A stretch of DNA of 64,000 nt from the NCBI GenBank assembly GCA_020746835.1, contig JAGPNK010000005.1:310001-374000 (forward strand), read 5' to 3'. Below, one piece after another: positions 1-11,601 of this stretch. Each line of letters opens with the position of its first letter. Position 1 is the first letter of the stretch. Origin of the DNA: Stachybotrys elegans. Taxonomy: Eukaryota > Ascomycota > Sordariomycetes > Hypocreales > Stachybotryaceae. A program made the translations under genes and the position numbers. The notes below the pieces were generated by a model, which saw only the letters and a list, made by a program, of their open reading frames with translations, was not told where the DNA came from and did not search any database.

Positions 1-247
1 GCGTACATCATCCGACTGGGATCCGGCCCAAAGATCGTTCTCCACATCACGGCGGCCTTTCAAGGCCCTCGGTTACTTATGGACGTTAGCCTGGCTTGTG
101 TGGTCGACGCCCGTTTGGATATATCCATCTCTCCAACGGAGCACTGGCGTGGCAATCATCCCAATCTCGGGCTATTTCCAATGGGCTCTGATTACCGGAT
201 CGCAAACACTAGCTGGCCCATCAGAGTTGGCTCTTTTGTGTAGTTAA
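1..247 (+). CDS. C-terminal end of wax-synthase-like membrane O-acyltransferase (partial)
   Basis: An open frame enters from the left edge (frame beginning at base 2) and stops with TAA at 245-247. It encodes about 81 residues. It reads WDPAQRSFSTSRRPF, then GYLWTLAWLVWSTPVWIYP, and ends about 30 residues later. The GYLW..AW..WS.P.W pattern is the C-terminal transmembrane segment typical of fungal wax-synthase-domain acyltransferases, which acylate hydroxyl groups of terpenoids and meroterpenoids. This is recognition from a short tail, so the family call is moderate. The neighbouring triterpene glycoside genes make an acetyltransferase a sensible cluster member, since related fungal triterpene glycosides are O-acetylated. 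The start and the HxxxD-type active site would lie outside the window. Confidence 0.5.
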   Translation, partial: RTSSDWDPAQRSFSTSRRPFKALGYLWTLAWLVWSTPVWIYPSLQRSTGVAIIPISGYFQWALITGSQTLAGPSELALLCS

Positions 248-928
248 GATGGAAGGGGGAACAAAGTGCTAGCTTTGCTTTTATGAGCCAAGCGACTCCC
301 TTGGCGGCTTCTCTACAACGGCTTTGGCTAGATGAAAGTTCGGGCTAGATGTACCGTAGAAGCTTGGATATTTGAAAATGGGCAACAATTGAAACCCTCA
401 TACCCGGAGACATTGCCGAGACCTCTGTGTATTGTTCTGTCATCCCTACTCTGGCTCGCATACGATGACGAGGAGGGGTTGATCAGCATGGCTATGATAG
501 GTAGAGTGGCCGTAGCGAAATGGACTGAAGTTTCTATTGAGCAACTTCATCACGGGCCGCGAAACTCTAATCACAGGAGCCATCTTTCCTATATCCCAGA
601 CGACTGCAGCACTGCCTTCATCGCTAGATGAGCACCAGATGCCAATATCCGCAGGCAGCCTCCATTATCGGTCTGATGAATCTGTAGACATCGACATGCA
701 AGTTCGTCGTCTCCTAGTTCTGTCGGCCATGATCCCACGAGCGTGCGGTTGTAATCTTCCTTCTGCTAAGAGAATTGATGAAAAGCTAGGATTTGAAACA
801 ATGTCACCGCGACGGGATACGCCTTATGCGTGTCAACCTTTTCGGTTATCTATTGATTTGACACTGTTTTTACTCTCCAGGAGATCCTTCCTCAAGTCAA
901 CAATATCCGTAATATTAATTTCTAGAAA
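248..928. other. Intergenic, no supportable gene
   Basis: Two overlapping open frames of 99 and 134 codons occur here, but their translations match no family I recognise and show no domain, signal peptide or coding-like composition. It is probably the shared 3' region between the edge gene and the kinase-like gene, which converge. Confidence 0.5.
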
Positions 929-1711
929 CTACCACCCATAAGCATGATATCTTGCTGCAAGAGCCATCGCTCGCATCGACTTTGAGGGCTTGGGTCCAAA
1001 AAGCTGTTGATGCAAACCTTTTGCAAATTTTTGCCCTATGAGGTTGTATTGGTGAATAAGAGCGAATTCGTCAAAGGCACGAGGATAAATTCCAGCAAAG
1101 CCCCAGTCAAGGATAGTTATTCGGTCGCTAACCATGATGTTGAACTGGGTAAGATCACAGTGGCATAAACATAGCTGCTCTCCTTGAAATGAAACCCTAT
1201 CCTGATAGTCCCCTTCCGTCAACTTGGTATTAATCCAGACTTCTAGCTCCACGAGGGTGTTGAAGATCTGCCCGGATCCGCTATCCGAGAAGAATCTATC
1301 AACAGGTTCCTGCTGACAAAAGGGGCCAGGAGAAAGATTAGGCGGCAGTGGGATATCCCAGATATGGCGAACAGCATTTGCGATGGCTGTGAGTGCTTCT
1401 TCGGCTTCCCGTGGATTCTTGGTTCGATGTGTGGCATAATCGTCGGCCTTCACAATTTCCATGACAATATATGTTATAGGCGGAGCGTTTAGCCGTGTGG
1501 TCGAAAATTCGTCGAAAACTTCCGGAACGTGGACAATACGAGGATCGACGTTGTTATGCACATATCTCTGGATCGCTGCTTCTGCCAACGTTACTCCCTC
1601 GCCATACTTGATCCAGATCTCATCGCTGTATGCAAATCCGTTTGACTTTGGTCCGTTCTCCTTGCAGAGGGCTTCAACAACATCGCGCTTGGGTATCTGA
1701 GGTCGAGGCAT
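929..1711 (-). CDS. APH/choline-kinase-fold phosphotransferase family protein
   Basis: A single-exon gene of 260 residues from ATG at 1711. The core shows the aminoglycoside-phosphotransferase/kinase-like signature: a catalytic loop HCDLTQFN (H-x-D-x4-N, near residues 186-193) followed by the metal-binding ILDWGFAG (the DFG-equivalent Asp, near residue 202). An upstream ITYIVMEIV segment fits the hinge between lobes. Fungal genomes carry many such genes, and most have no known substrate. They probably phosphorylate small molecules, or act as pseudo-kinases. The protein is about average length for the family and lacks a signal peptide, so it is expected to be cytosolic. It sits between the putative acyltransferase and the first P450 of the triterpene locus. 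Membership of that pathway is possible but not shown by the sequence. Confidence 0.75.
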   Translation of the reverse strand: MPRPQIPKRDVVEALCKENGPKSNGFAYSDEIWIKYGEGVTLAEAAIQRYVHNNVDPRIVHVPEVFDEFSTTRLNAPPITYIVMEIVKADDYATHRTKNPREAEEALTAIANAVRHIWDIPLPPNLSPGPFCQQEPVDRFFSDSGSGQIFNTLVELEVWINTKLTEGDYQDRVSFQGEQLCLCHCDLTQFNIMVSDRITILDWGFAGIYPRAFDEFALIHQYNLIGQKFAKGLHQQLFGPKPSKSMRAMALAARYHAYGW

Positions 1712-1754
1712 CTTTCCAGCTAAGGTTGAGTAAGTAGTTGCATCAGGTAATGTG

Positions 1755-1954
1755 GAATTTCTCGATCGTGTGCCCCAATGGGATATAGACGAGTGATTGG
1801 GACTCTGACGATAAAGACAGTATCAAATCAATAAATGACACTTAGTTGGAAAATTCGATTGAGAAAAGCTTGTAGCTGTGGCTAATGTCAAATCTTTTTA
1901 GCCACCTCCATAGCGCAATTGGTCGGGAACTTCCCTCACCAAGCCGCCGTGGCT
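1755..1954 (+). repeat. Dispersed repeat family R1, copy 1
   Basis: About 200 bp beginning GAATTTCTCGATCGTGTGCC and ending near CCGCCGTGGC. The same block, diverged mostly by C/T and G/A changes, recurs near 11.8, 18.9, 26.5 and (reversed) 50.4 kb. No open frame or clear terminal inverted repeat is visible. It lies between the kinase-like gene and the first P450. Confidence 0.7.
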
Positions 1955-2239
1955 TGCATCAGGTAATTATGACCAAGAAATGATTCCAACATTTGTATTT
2001 CCCTGAGAAGATCTGGTTGAAAATAGGCGCCGAGACCCTGGTTTAATGGCAAAAAGGCCGGCTGCGGTGCGTCACCAGTCAATAAACCCTCTTTTTCAGT
2101 GGGTGCAAGAGGCTAGCTTGCAGCAACCATGCCAAGTTTCTTAGTAGGCAACTAGCCTTGGTTAGATAGGTGTATAGTCAACGCCATTCAAAAAGTCACG
2201 ACAATACATCGAATGTAAATCTCTTATGACTACTGATAA

Positions 2240-4085
2240 CTAATGCTGAGAAGGAACGACATTCCTTCTACGAACCCTTATGCTAGACGACAGCGGCGGC
2301 AGTGCTGCATCTCCGATAACACTTGTCTTTGGCGGAGGCGTGGTAGCTTCAACATCGTAACGAAGAAGAAGGTGCGCCAATAATGTCTTCATCATTAGAA
2401 CGGCAAACCACCGACCGGGGCTTCAGATTTTCGTCAATACTCAGGAACAACAGTCCAGATGGTCAAGAGAGGGGAAAGGGCTTCTTACCACGCATGTCGT
2501 CCATATCCAAATCCTAAATACTCAACACCAGGTCGTGCAGCATCATATTCACTTGTCGTTGTACGCTGATCGCCTGATGCGTTCTTCTCAACGTCCAGTT
2601 TTAACTTGAGGAACCGGTATGGATCATATGTCGAGGATTTAGGATAAAATCGTTCATCCCGATGAATGCCAACTACCGGAACTCCCACCCAGGAGCCGCG
2701 TGGAAGGAGGGTACCATTGGGCAACTTTAGACCGTCCGGATCAATCACTTCTTTTGTTAGACCTTTGATTAGGATGGGGTGACATCTTAGGCTCTCTCGA
2801 ATAGCGCTGTCGTATAGGACTAGCTTGTGAAATGCTGTACTTGTGCTCCAGTCGTCCTCGGTTTTCAGGACGCTCTCGGCTTCATCGCGGAGTGCTTGAA
2901 CGAGACCCAATTCAGAATCACAGTGCAGGATGTCAAGCAAGCTATTCGAAATCTGGATGACCGTGGAAGACATTGCGGCGAATCCCTGTACCGCAATCGT
3001 TAGGACCGTCCCAATTCAGCTTCTTCACAGAAGCTAAGAGTAGATTTCATTATCTTACCGCAAGCATAAGCCACTCAGCCAGGATTTGGGGATCTTTGGC
3101 AGATGACAGATTGGCCGACTTTGCCGATACTCTGGCACACTGCGAGACGAAACTAACTTCCTGGCTTCTCCCGTCGCTCTCTGAAAGCTGTTGCTCAACT
3201 TCCGGAACTAGCTTGTGTAAAGTCGTTGATCTGTAGTAGCGCAGGGGTAAATTGAACAAAGGTACGAAAAGACTCTTGAGGAATTTGGGCAGCTCTCCAA
3301 TTACAATTGTTCCCACCCCCATAGCGAGCATGTAACGTTCAAAGGATTTCAGAAAGGATACATCCCGACTCAAAGGCAAACCAAAGAAGACCCGTGTCAT
3401 AACGGGCAAAATGAGCTTCTGGAAGGAATCATATACTTTGATAGTCCTCCACTCATCAGATGCCACACCGTCCGCTTCAAACATTTGATCGAACTGGCGC
3501 ACAATTTCTTCGCGCATCGGTCCTTGGATGGTGTCAAGGTTTCGTGTCAAGCTGTCACGAATAATTCTCTCGAGGAAGAATAGTGTGGAATCAAATTCGA
3601 CACCAACGTGCAAATATCCCACAGCATGTCTCTCTTCTCGTATGGTTCTACTCGACATTTTCGAGTCTGGCTGGCTCGAAAACCACTTGATATGCTCTGG
3701 CGGAAGTAGAATCTCCTGTTGGAAACTAGGCTCGTGTACTATGAATGGTAGGCCATTACGGGAGTACTTGAAGTGGCCCAGGCTGTCAATACAATTTACA
3801 CTCGTGGCCATGCCAAGAATTCGGTTGACGCACCTGATTGTATCCACTTAGCAATGTGTTCATGCCCTGCGTAAGCTGGCGAAGAGAAGCTCGGGTAGCT
3901 TTGAACCACTCATCATGAACAACGATGGCAGGGATTGCATCGGCGCGGTTGTTGACTGACAATGACTTCTTGTCATGCTGAGAATATGAAGGAAATGGGG
4001 TGAATATGACACGAAACAGAAGCCATAAAATCACGGGGCATGCAAGGTAAAAACCCCAAAATTGCATCAAACTGTTGTAAGGCAT
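2240..4085 (-). CDS. Cytochrome P450 monooxygenase (triterpene locus, P450-1)
   Basis: Four exons on the minus strand: 4085-3834, 3766-3059, 2985-2489 and 2420-2240, with introns of 67, 73 and 68 bp. They give 545 residues. All introns have GT..AG ends and keep frame. The N-terminus (PYNSLMQFWGFYLACPVILW) is a membrane anchor, placing the enzyme on the ER. The I-helix region is LAGFAAMSST near residue 320, the ExxR motif is E384-S-L-R387, and the haem loop is FGYGRHACPGR with Cys486. The last intron splits the haem-cysteine codon. The gene is divergent from the cyclase-glycosyltransferase across 862 bp that probably holds shared control elements. By context it should hydroxylate or further oxidise the triterpene scaffold. 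The exact position of oxidation cannot be told from sequence. Confidence 0.9.
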
Positions 4086-4947
4086 CTCGATGGTATTCTA
4101 TACAAGCATCTCTTTGCTCAAGGCTGTAAAACTTTCCAAGAGATGATGGTAGGGACCTTAAACAGCAAAGTACTTCAGACTCCATGTTCCTGCCTTTCGT
4201 TACTTGCATGAAGCCACATCCAATGACTTCACTTCACTTAATGACTATGTGGTTTTTCTACTTAAACTACTTGGTTGCTGTCCAATATCTCCCATCTCGT
4301 TCCCATGTCGGCCAAACTCCCAGAAAGGGAACATGCAGCGCTTACCGCAGGAGAACCAGCCAATGTCCCGCTTTACAGGATTCGCTACTCCGTCCTTGCG
4401 CGGATATCTGATGCATGTAACCCCAAAACCAAAAACGATACATGTTCCATAATCATCAACGTCAGCTTATCAGGAGCAAGTCGTTCATGCATCTGCACAG
4501 TGAATCCTGCTCTGGGAGGGAAGCATGAAGCTAAAACTAAAGCAGAACATACCCGAACCCATGACTCAAGCAATGCATACCCCATTGGTTGCCGCTGGAT
4601 GCCGACTGATAATGATGTCGCAGCTGACAAGTGTGATGTGAGAGCAACGTATGCGCACTGGCTGAAATGTATCCGAAGTGGCGTTTGGAGGAACACGCAA
4701 TCAGTCGGGCAAGGTAGAATCGCACCAAGCAGAAACTTGATTCAAGGTGGGACTTGGGCGAAGGAGCGAAGGCCGATTCTGTCAGACTGAGGTTTTACAC
4801 GTTATCGACAGAGTCGTCCATCAGTGATATGGATTGGCGGGCTGGACAATGGCACTGGCCTGTACAGGGAGATAAAGACTGCAGTATGTCCAGCGTATCA
4901 AATGAGGGCTGGCATTTCTTGGTCTATTGTATACCAGTCTAGCCGAT
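4086..4947. promoter_or_regulatory. Divergent intergenic region between P450-1 and cyclase-glycosyltransferase
   Basis: This 862-bp stretch separates the divergent start codons of P450-1 and the fusion cyclase. Overlapping open frames of up to 171 codons occur but have no recognisable product. The arrangement suggests a bidirectional promoter for the two pathway genes. I could not identify a specific regulator site with confidence. Confidence 0.45.
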
Positions 4948-7900
4948 ATGGAAGAAGATCAACTCCAGCGATTGGCCTGCCGGGCCGTAGAGAATGCAGC
5001 CGCATACTCTTTTGATTGTCAGAAAGCCGATGGCCACTGGGTAGCCGAAGTTTCGTCCGATGCGACTTTCACATCGGAATACGTTATGTTCAAGCATGCC
5101 TTAGGCCTGGACCTTAAGGCAGATGCAGATGCTCTCCGTCAATGGCTTTTACAGGATCAAAAGCCGGATGGCTCGTGGGGCCTCGCGCCTGAGCTGCCCG
5201 GTAACGTCTCGACGACCACGGAAGCATACTTGGCGTTGAAAATATTGGGAGTGTCGTCTCAAGACCCAGCCATGCTGCGTTCCAGAGACTTCATGATAAA
5301 GAACGGCGGAGTAGCCAAAGTGCGCTTCTTTACCCGGTTCTTTCTCGCCACCTTTGGTCTGTTCCCGTGGAGTGCCATCCCTCAGGTGAGCAAACTCATT
5401 TCAATTTGATCACTTCACCAATACATCCGCCTTTGGATGGTGCAGTAACAAGGGGCCAGTGATTGAGTTCTAAGATACTGACATTGCTGTGCCACCAGCT
5501 ACCGGCCGAGCTCATCCTCATGCCGCCTTCCTCGCCCTTGAACATTTACATACTATCTTCGTGGGCAAGAAGCACACTGATACCCATCCTGATTGTGGAT
5601 CATCACCAGCCCGTATATGCCTTGCCAAATGGCCTTAGTACGGAAAACAACTTCCTAGACGAGATCTGGGTAGATCCAAGCAACAAAAACATTCCATATG
5701 CACCACCTCTCTCTACCTTATGGCGAGAGGGAAGCTATGTCGAGTTTGGATTTACCTTCATTGATAAGATGATTGCAAATCTAGGAAATGGGCTTAGAGA
5801 TTTTAAGCCCCTAAGAGCCTATTCACGCAAGAAGTGCATCGACTGGCTGCTTGAGCATCAAGAAGAAGCCGGTGACTGGGCTGGTTTCTTTCCGCCCATG
5901 CACGGTAGTTTATGGGCTCTAGTTCTTGAAGGATACCCTCTTGATTCAAAGCCTGTGAGCTTAGGGTTCGCTGCGATGGAGCGTCTGGCCATGGAAGACT
6001 CCAAGGGCAAAAGGATCGCCGCAACAGTTTCACCAGTGTGGGACACGGCCTTGATGGCTAGCGCATTGTGCGACGCAGGAGAAAGCCATGACTCCCGCGT
6101 TCAAAGAGCTGCTGAATGGATCAAGGCCAAACAACTCAATGATCCGACAAGAGGAGACTGGCGCATATACTGCCCCGTCAAGCAGGCTGGTGGATGGAGT
6201 TTTGAGTACGATAACACCTGGTATCCTGATGTAGACGATACCGCGGTTGTGGTCATGGCTCTTTTGAAGCAAGATGCTGATGGTATGATTGGATCCAAAT
6301 CCATTGCGGATGCAGTCGAATGGATGATTGGCATGCAGAACCCCGATGGAGGCTGGGCCGCCTTCGACCACGGCAACGACAAGCTTTGGCTTCACAAGAT
6401 TCCGTTCAGCGACATGGACAGTCTCTGTGATCCTAGCTCATCCGATATCACTGGACGTATCATCGAGTGCTTTGGGTTCCTGCTCTCCCACCACAAAGGT
6501 CATCATATTGATCCAGATCTCCGCGGAAAGATGAACGATGCTTCATGGCGAGCTGTGACTTACCTCTTGAAAGAGCAAGAAGCTCCCAACAGCGCATGGT
6601 GGGGCCGTTGGGGCAACAATTACATCTATGGTTCCAGCAACGTGCTCAGAGGCTTGGAACACTTTGCCAAGAGCAGTACCCAAGTTCAGCAGTCAGTCAG
6701 TCGAGCCATACAGTGGTTTGAGTCCATCCAGAATGATGACGGTGGATGGGGCGAGACCTTGAAGTCGTATACCGAGCCTGATCTGGCTGGCCGCGGCGTC
6801 AGCACTGCTGCACAGACTGCCTGGGCTATCCAAGCTCTGTTGCCATATCATCCGCCCTCACGCCCAAGCATTCGCAGAGGAATCCACTGGCTCGTGACTC
6901 ATCAGAGCATCCAGTCAGCTCATGGTGCATCCTGGCCATGGGATGTATACACGGGGACTGGATTCCCAAAGGTCCTTTACTTGGGTTACCCTTATTATCA
7001 CCATGCATTTCCCATCATGGCGCTGAGCAAGTATATCGAAGCCGTGGATTTGGAAACATCGAGCACTGGCTGTGCCATTGAACTTGCACTAGAGTGTATT
7101 GATACCTTGAACCGGCCCAACGTTCTGTTGATGGTTGTTGGCAGCCGTGGCGACATCCAGCCCTTTCTTCGGATAGCCGGTCTACTGCAGAAGAAGCACA
7201 ATTGCCACGTCCGAGTTGCGACACATGACTCTCACCGGGAGCACGTAGAGCGCAAGGGACTAGAGTTCTACTCTGTAGGTGGTAGCCCAGAGGTATTCGC
7301 CAAAGTCTTGAGGGAGAGGCCGAATATCATTGCTTCGTTCCTGAATGGAGAGTTCACGGCCCTTCAACAAGCATTTCATCTCATGATGGAGAAGTTTTGG
7401 TTTGCGGCCATCGACCGCCCCAGCCCGACTGAAACCTCACTTGATTCAAAAACTGCAATCAGCGGATCATGGAATCGCCTCTTTGTGGCTGATGCTATTG
7501 GCTCTAACCCACCAACACAATCTCATATCCATGCTGCAGAGAGTCTCAACGTCCCATTGACGCTTGTTTCGATTCAGCCAGAACTACCCACCGCTGATTA
7601 CCCTCACTACATGACCATGACCAAGCCCGCGCTCCAATCTGCGCCTTGGTGGAACCTCATGACCTATTGGGGCATCCAAGCAATGTAAGTCTGCTCCATA
7701 GTGGTCATTGCTCCGTACTCACCGATTTCGCAGGAACTCTCTCGCCTTTGGTTCTTTCCTGAATCGGCTTCGTGTCAACAACTATGGAATGCAGCCACGT
7801 CCCTGGGCGCAGACGCTTTTCAAACCTCAGGCTGTAGGCGTGCCACACGCTTGTTTGTGGTCATCCCAAGTGCTTCCAAAATCGACAGAGTGGAACGAGC

Positions 7901-8937
7901 TTGTAGAGGTTGTCGGCTACACCTTCCCTGAAGACGATGTGGACTATGTGCCACCAAGAAGCCTGGAAAGCTTCCTTGATACAGACCAACCAGTTCTAGC
8001 AATTGGATTTGGATCCATGGTTGTTCCACATCCCAACAAGACAATCTCTATCATCACTGAAGCTGTCGGAAGACTTGGTGCCAAAGCCGTTATTTGCGGT
8101 GTCTGGCCCAAAGCCGCAACGGAAATGTTATCAACCTCGGATGATGTTTATTTCATTCAGGATGTTCCACATGCTTGGCTTCTCCGACATGTTCAAGGGT
8201 TCGTCCACCATGGCGGCGCCGGACATACGGCCGCTGGGATCAAAGCTGGCGTTCCGATGCTCGTTCTTCCTTTCTTCCTCGATCAAAACTTTTGGGCTGC
8301 CAAGGTTTGCCAGATGAAACTTGGGCCTCCGCCAATCCCGTTTCATAATTTGACGGAAGAGATCTTGGTGGCGTCTCTACGGAAACTCTTGCTACCAGGA
8401 CAGTACACAGAACGTTCCAAAGATCTATCCTGTAAGCTCCACGGCGAACAGGATGGCAGTGAAGTGGTGGCAGGTATGCTTGCCGCACAGGCCAAGCAGT
8501 CAGGCGTCGCTCTTTGTAGCTTGATCCCGGCGTTGAAAGCTCCATGGTGTCACAAGACTAGTGGCCTCCGACTTTCCGGGGTCGCAGCCGCCTCGCTTGT
8601 ATCCCAGGGCGTCTTACACTGGTCGGATCTACAGCTAAATGGTAGGCCAGACCACAAAGCAGCCTCTTCGACTGTTGCAAAGCCACGCATTTTAAGCCTT
8701 TTGTGGTTGTTTGTTGGGCTGTACCATCTCCTCATTAGGTTGCTAATTGCCATATTAAGATTGGAACATGACCAGAGCAACAAGGTAGAGAACCCAGTCT
8801 TCCAGGCGAGGATCAGGCAGAGTGAGGATGACTTGGCCTGGGTTGAAGGGCAAGAGTCTGGTGGTGACGTGCAGAAACATGTTGGAAGGGCGTGGCAAGT
8901 GAAATCCTCCAGAGCCTTCCAGAACAAGTTCAAATAG
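4948..8937 (+). CDS. Terpene cyclase-glycosyltransferase fusion (squalene-hopene cyclase type + UGT), EfuA-like
   Basis: Three exons, 4948-5385, 5499-7684 and 7734-8937, encode 1275 residues. ATG 4948 was chosen because the short in-frame extension to 4927 begins with TTG. Residues 1 to about 680 form a class II triterpene cyclase. The protonating DxDD motif is D390-V-D-D393, and several QW-type repeats are visible (QKADGHW, QKPDGSW, QNPDGGWAAF, QNDDGGWGET). Residues from about 687 form a glycosyltransferase resembling sterol 3-beta-glucosyltransferases: the N-terminal GSRGDIQPFLR sugar-acceptor motif and the donor-binding VHHGGAGHTAAG at about 1032-1043. A hydrophobic helix near 1196-1217 may anchor the C-terminus. 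EfuA from Hormonema carpetanum, the enfumafungin synthase, has this same two-domain plan. The expected reaction is cyclisation of squalene or oxidosqualene, then transfer of glucose to the product. Skeleton type and sugar site are inference. The gene is divergent from one P450 and followed by another. Confidence 0.93.
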
Positions 8938-9591
8938 TTACTCTAGCTAGGCATCCTATAATAATAGCCTAAAGTACGCTTGTAGGCATTGATTTACACC
9001 AAAGTTGGCACAGATGGACTATGTGTCAGTCTCAAGACGAGGCTCTAGGCCTTTCAGACCTTCTACCCCATCAAGACCTCCACATGAGATTTATGGTTCG
9101 CAGCATCATGTCGCGGGCTTGAATATCTCCGATATGTCCTTTGTCACTACTTGTTGCGTTTTCCGAACCACACTTTATTCCGTTAGCCGGGTGAGATAAT
9201 GGTTGTGTCATGCAACCCTCTCGGTCTTGCTTGATAATGCAGTAAGCAGCAGGAGGTGTGAGTGATTTACCAGTTTATCCGTTTTCTGGTTTTGGATATC
9301 GCCGAAAGTCGTCATTATTGAAGCAGTGTCCTGCATGTAAGATTCCTACAGGATTGTACTTCCACGGCAGACTTGTAGCCTCTACGTACCAGTACTTGTT
9401 CATGCAAGGGAACAATTGATGTAGTCACAGGAATACCGTCCACTGGAAGCCGTGTGGCGACTTGTCAGCTGACTTTCGGTTGGTCTGATATGTAGCCAAT
9501 TTGATCGCTTTGAATTCACATGCCCATTAACTGGAGCTTCACCTTTTTGCCACCTATTCCCTGAGCCATTGTGTGCTCTAAACGTACAAAC
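8938..9591. other. Intergenic, no gene seen; probable promoter of P450-2
   Basis: Only a 64-codon open frame without recognisable features occurs. The stretch should contain the cyclase-glycosyltransferase 3' end and the upstream region of the second P450. Confidence 0.5.
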
Positions 9592-11601
9592 ATGGATCCT
9601 CCTCGCTACGAAGACTTTCAGAATGCAGCAAATAAGATTTATATGGTGCTCTTCACAGTTCTCATCGTCGTGCTGGGGAACCTAGGGCTTAGGCTTCTGT
9701 CATTTTATCGGGTGCGCGCAAGATTTCCAGCAGTCGACAGCGGCTTGACAAAATCAATTTTTGATGCCGAACCGCTCTATCGCGAAGGGTATCGTAAATT
9801 CAAGAATTCGATTTACAGAGTCACTACCGCGGATGGTGCGTCCATCAAAGTCATGTCCGCCGCACAGAGCTTTCATAACCGATGAATGTCTAGGAGACCG
9901 ATTGATGATTCCCAATTCCTACTTCAATGAATTGTATCAGATACTAGAAAAGGATCCATACGCTACGGACAAAGCGCAGGCCATTGTAAGCAGCCCCAAA
10001 CCGATCTTTGGCTGTGTGCCTCGTTAATGATATGACCCAGACACTAGAGGCGAAACATACCGGTCTCTCCGTGTCAAGGTTCATGATCCACACCATCTTT
10101 ACAGACTTGACTCGAAACTTAGGTAGGCAGGGCTGCTTGCTGTTTTGCCTTTCCCCAATTCACGACAGGGTCTAACTGTGTCGTCATAGGACGGATCCAT
10201 GAGACTTTGTCGAATGCCATAGATGAAGCAGTCGAGACTGAGATATCCACTTCTGGATCAGTTAACCCAGCGAACGAATGGACAACGGTAATCATCGACG
10301 AGTCCCTGGCACGCATTGTAGCCATTGCCTCTGGGACTGTCTTCATTGGGCATAACGCAGCTAGGCGAAGGGAATGGCTCGATGCTGCTGCTAACTTTAC
10401 CACCACCGCTTTCATTGCACGCTTCCTGATCAAATGGTGGCCAGCACCTTTGCGCGGCATAGTCAGTCCCTTTTTGCCACATGTTTGGAGCGTACGAAGG
10501 CAGAGACGCGACGCGCTTAAGTTTTTGGTGCCAATCGTTGAACTGAGAAGAACAATGATCAAGAGCGGAGAAGAAGTGCCCAACGATATGTTGCAGTGGA
10601 TGTTGAACAAGCACGACTTTGAGGATTCCCAGAATGACGCGGAAATTGCCAATCAGTTGCTCCAGCTCACATGGGTAGCTCTCCATACGGCCTCCTTGAC
10701 AGCCACTTCCATGTATGTCCTACCTGTTACTCCCCGAAGAGTTGTTTTACAATTCAGTCGAAGCCATGAAGGGATTCGACCGTACTAATTCGACAAATCT
10801 CTGTTACTAGACTATACGACCTTCTTCTCCATGGGGGTACAGTCATAGAGGAACTGCGTGAAGAGATAAACACAACCTTACAAGAGCATGGAGGCAAATT
10901 TTCAGTATCCTCGCTGTCACAGCTTAAACTGCTTGACAGTGTGATGAAAGAGTCCCAAAGAATGCACCCGCTTGGGCTGAGTATGTCTCCATCCTTGAGT
11001 TTGTGTCTGTTAGTCCGCTCAGGTGCAATCACTAATAGAAATTTTTGCTTAGCACGTTATGTTCGCTATGTCAAAGATCCCATTCAGTTGCACGACGGGA
11101 GGACGGTTCCATCTGGATCCATAGTCGAAGTCCCTCACATTGCTCAACTTCGCGACGAAGCCAATTACCCAGAAGCAGAGGCACGTATCTCTTTGCTATT
11201 ACTATTTCTGGATCCATACTATTTAGACGCAGTTAAAGGCACAGCATCTTCGTTTGGAATGACTGAGTCGTGATCTGGCGCTAACTGCTGGGCAGAAATT
11301 CGATCCATATAGATATTACCAATTTCGCACCGGCGCACGCCCTGATCCGTTTGATTACAATAACAAGGACCAACACCAGTTCGCGACAGCCACGCGTGAG
11401 AACCTTACATGGGGCTACGGTCAGCACGCTTGCCCGGGCCGCTTTTTTGCCTCCAACGAGATCAAGCTTATCCTGGCGCGCGTTCTGACTACTTTCGATC
11501 TGAAACTGCCAGAGGGGATGACGGCTAAAGAGATTCAGGACTATTTCACACCAAACACTATGCTGGTGAGAAGAATAGGAGTCCTGGGAGACAACAGCTA
11601 A
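9592..11601 (+). CDS. Cytochrome P450 monooxygenase (triterpene locus, P450-2)
   Basis: Seven exons give 514 residues: 9592-9835, 9894-9985, 10041-10122, 10190-10712, 10811-10980, 11053-11180 and 11296-11601. An N-terminal helix (MVLFTVLIVVLGNLGLRLL) anchors the protein in the ER. The motif ITTADG-equivalent VTTADGDRLMIPNSYFNEL spans intron 1. ExxR is E361-S-Q-R364, and the haem loop is WGYGQHACPGR with Cys459. Five introns are GT..AG. The sixth is best read as a GC..AG intron (donor GAG|GCACGT, acceptor GGGCAG|AAATTC), because only that choice joins YPEAE to KFDPYRYY in frame. The gene follows the cyclase-glycosyltransferase in the same direction and is intron-rich compared with P450-1, so it is not a recent duplicate of it. 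Probable role: oxidation of the triterpene glycoside or its aglycone. Confidence 0.88.

Noticed and set aside
4754..5015. Earlier start codons for the cyclase-glycosyltransferase in other frames
   Set aside because: These frames are not in phase with the cyclase, and ATG 4948 gives the conserved N-terminal helix directly.
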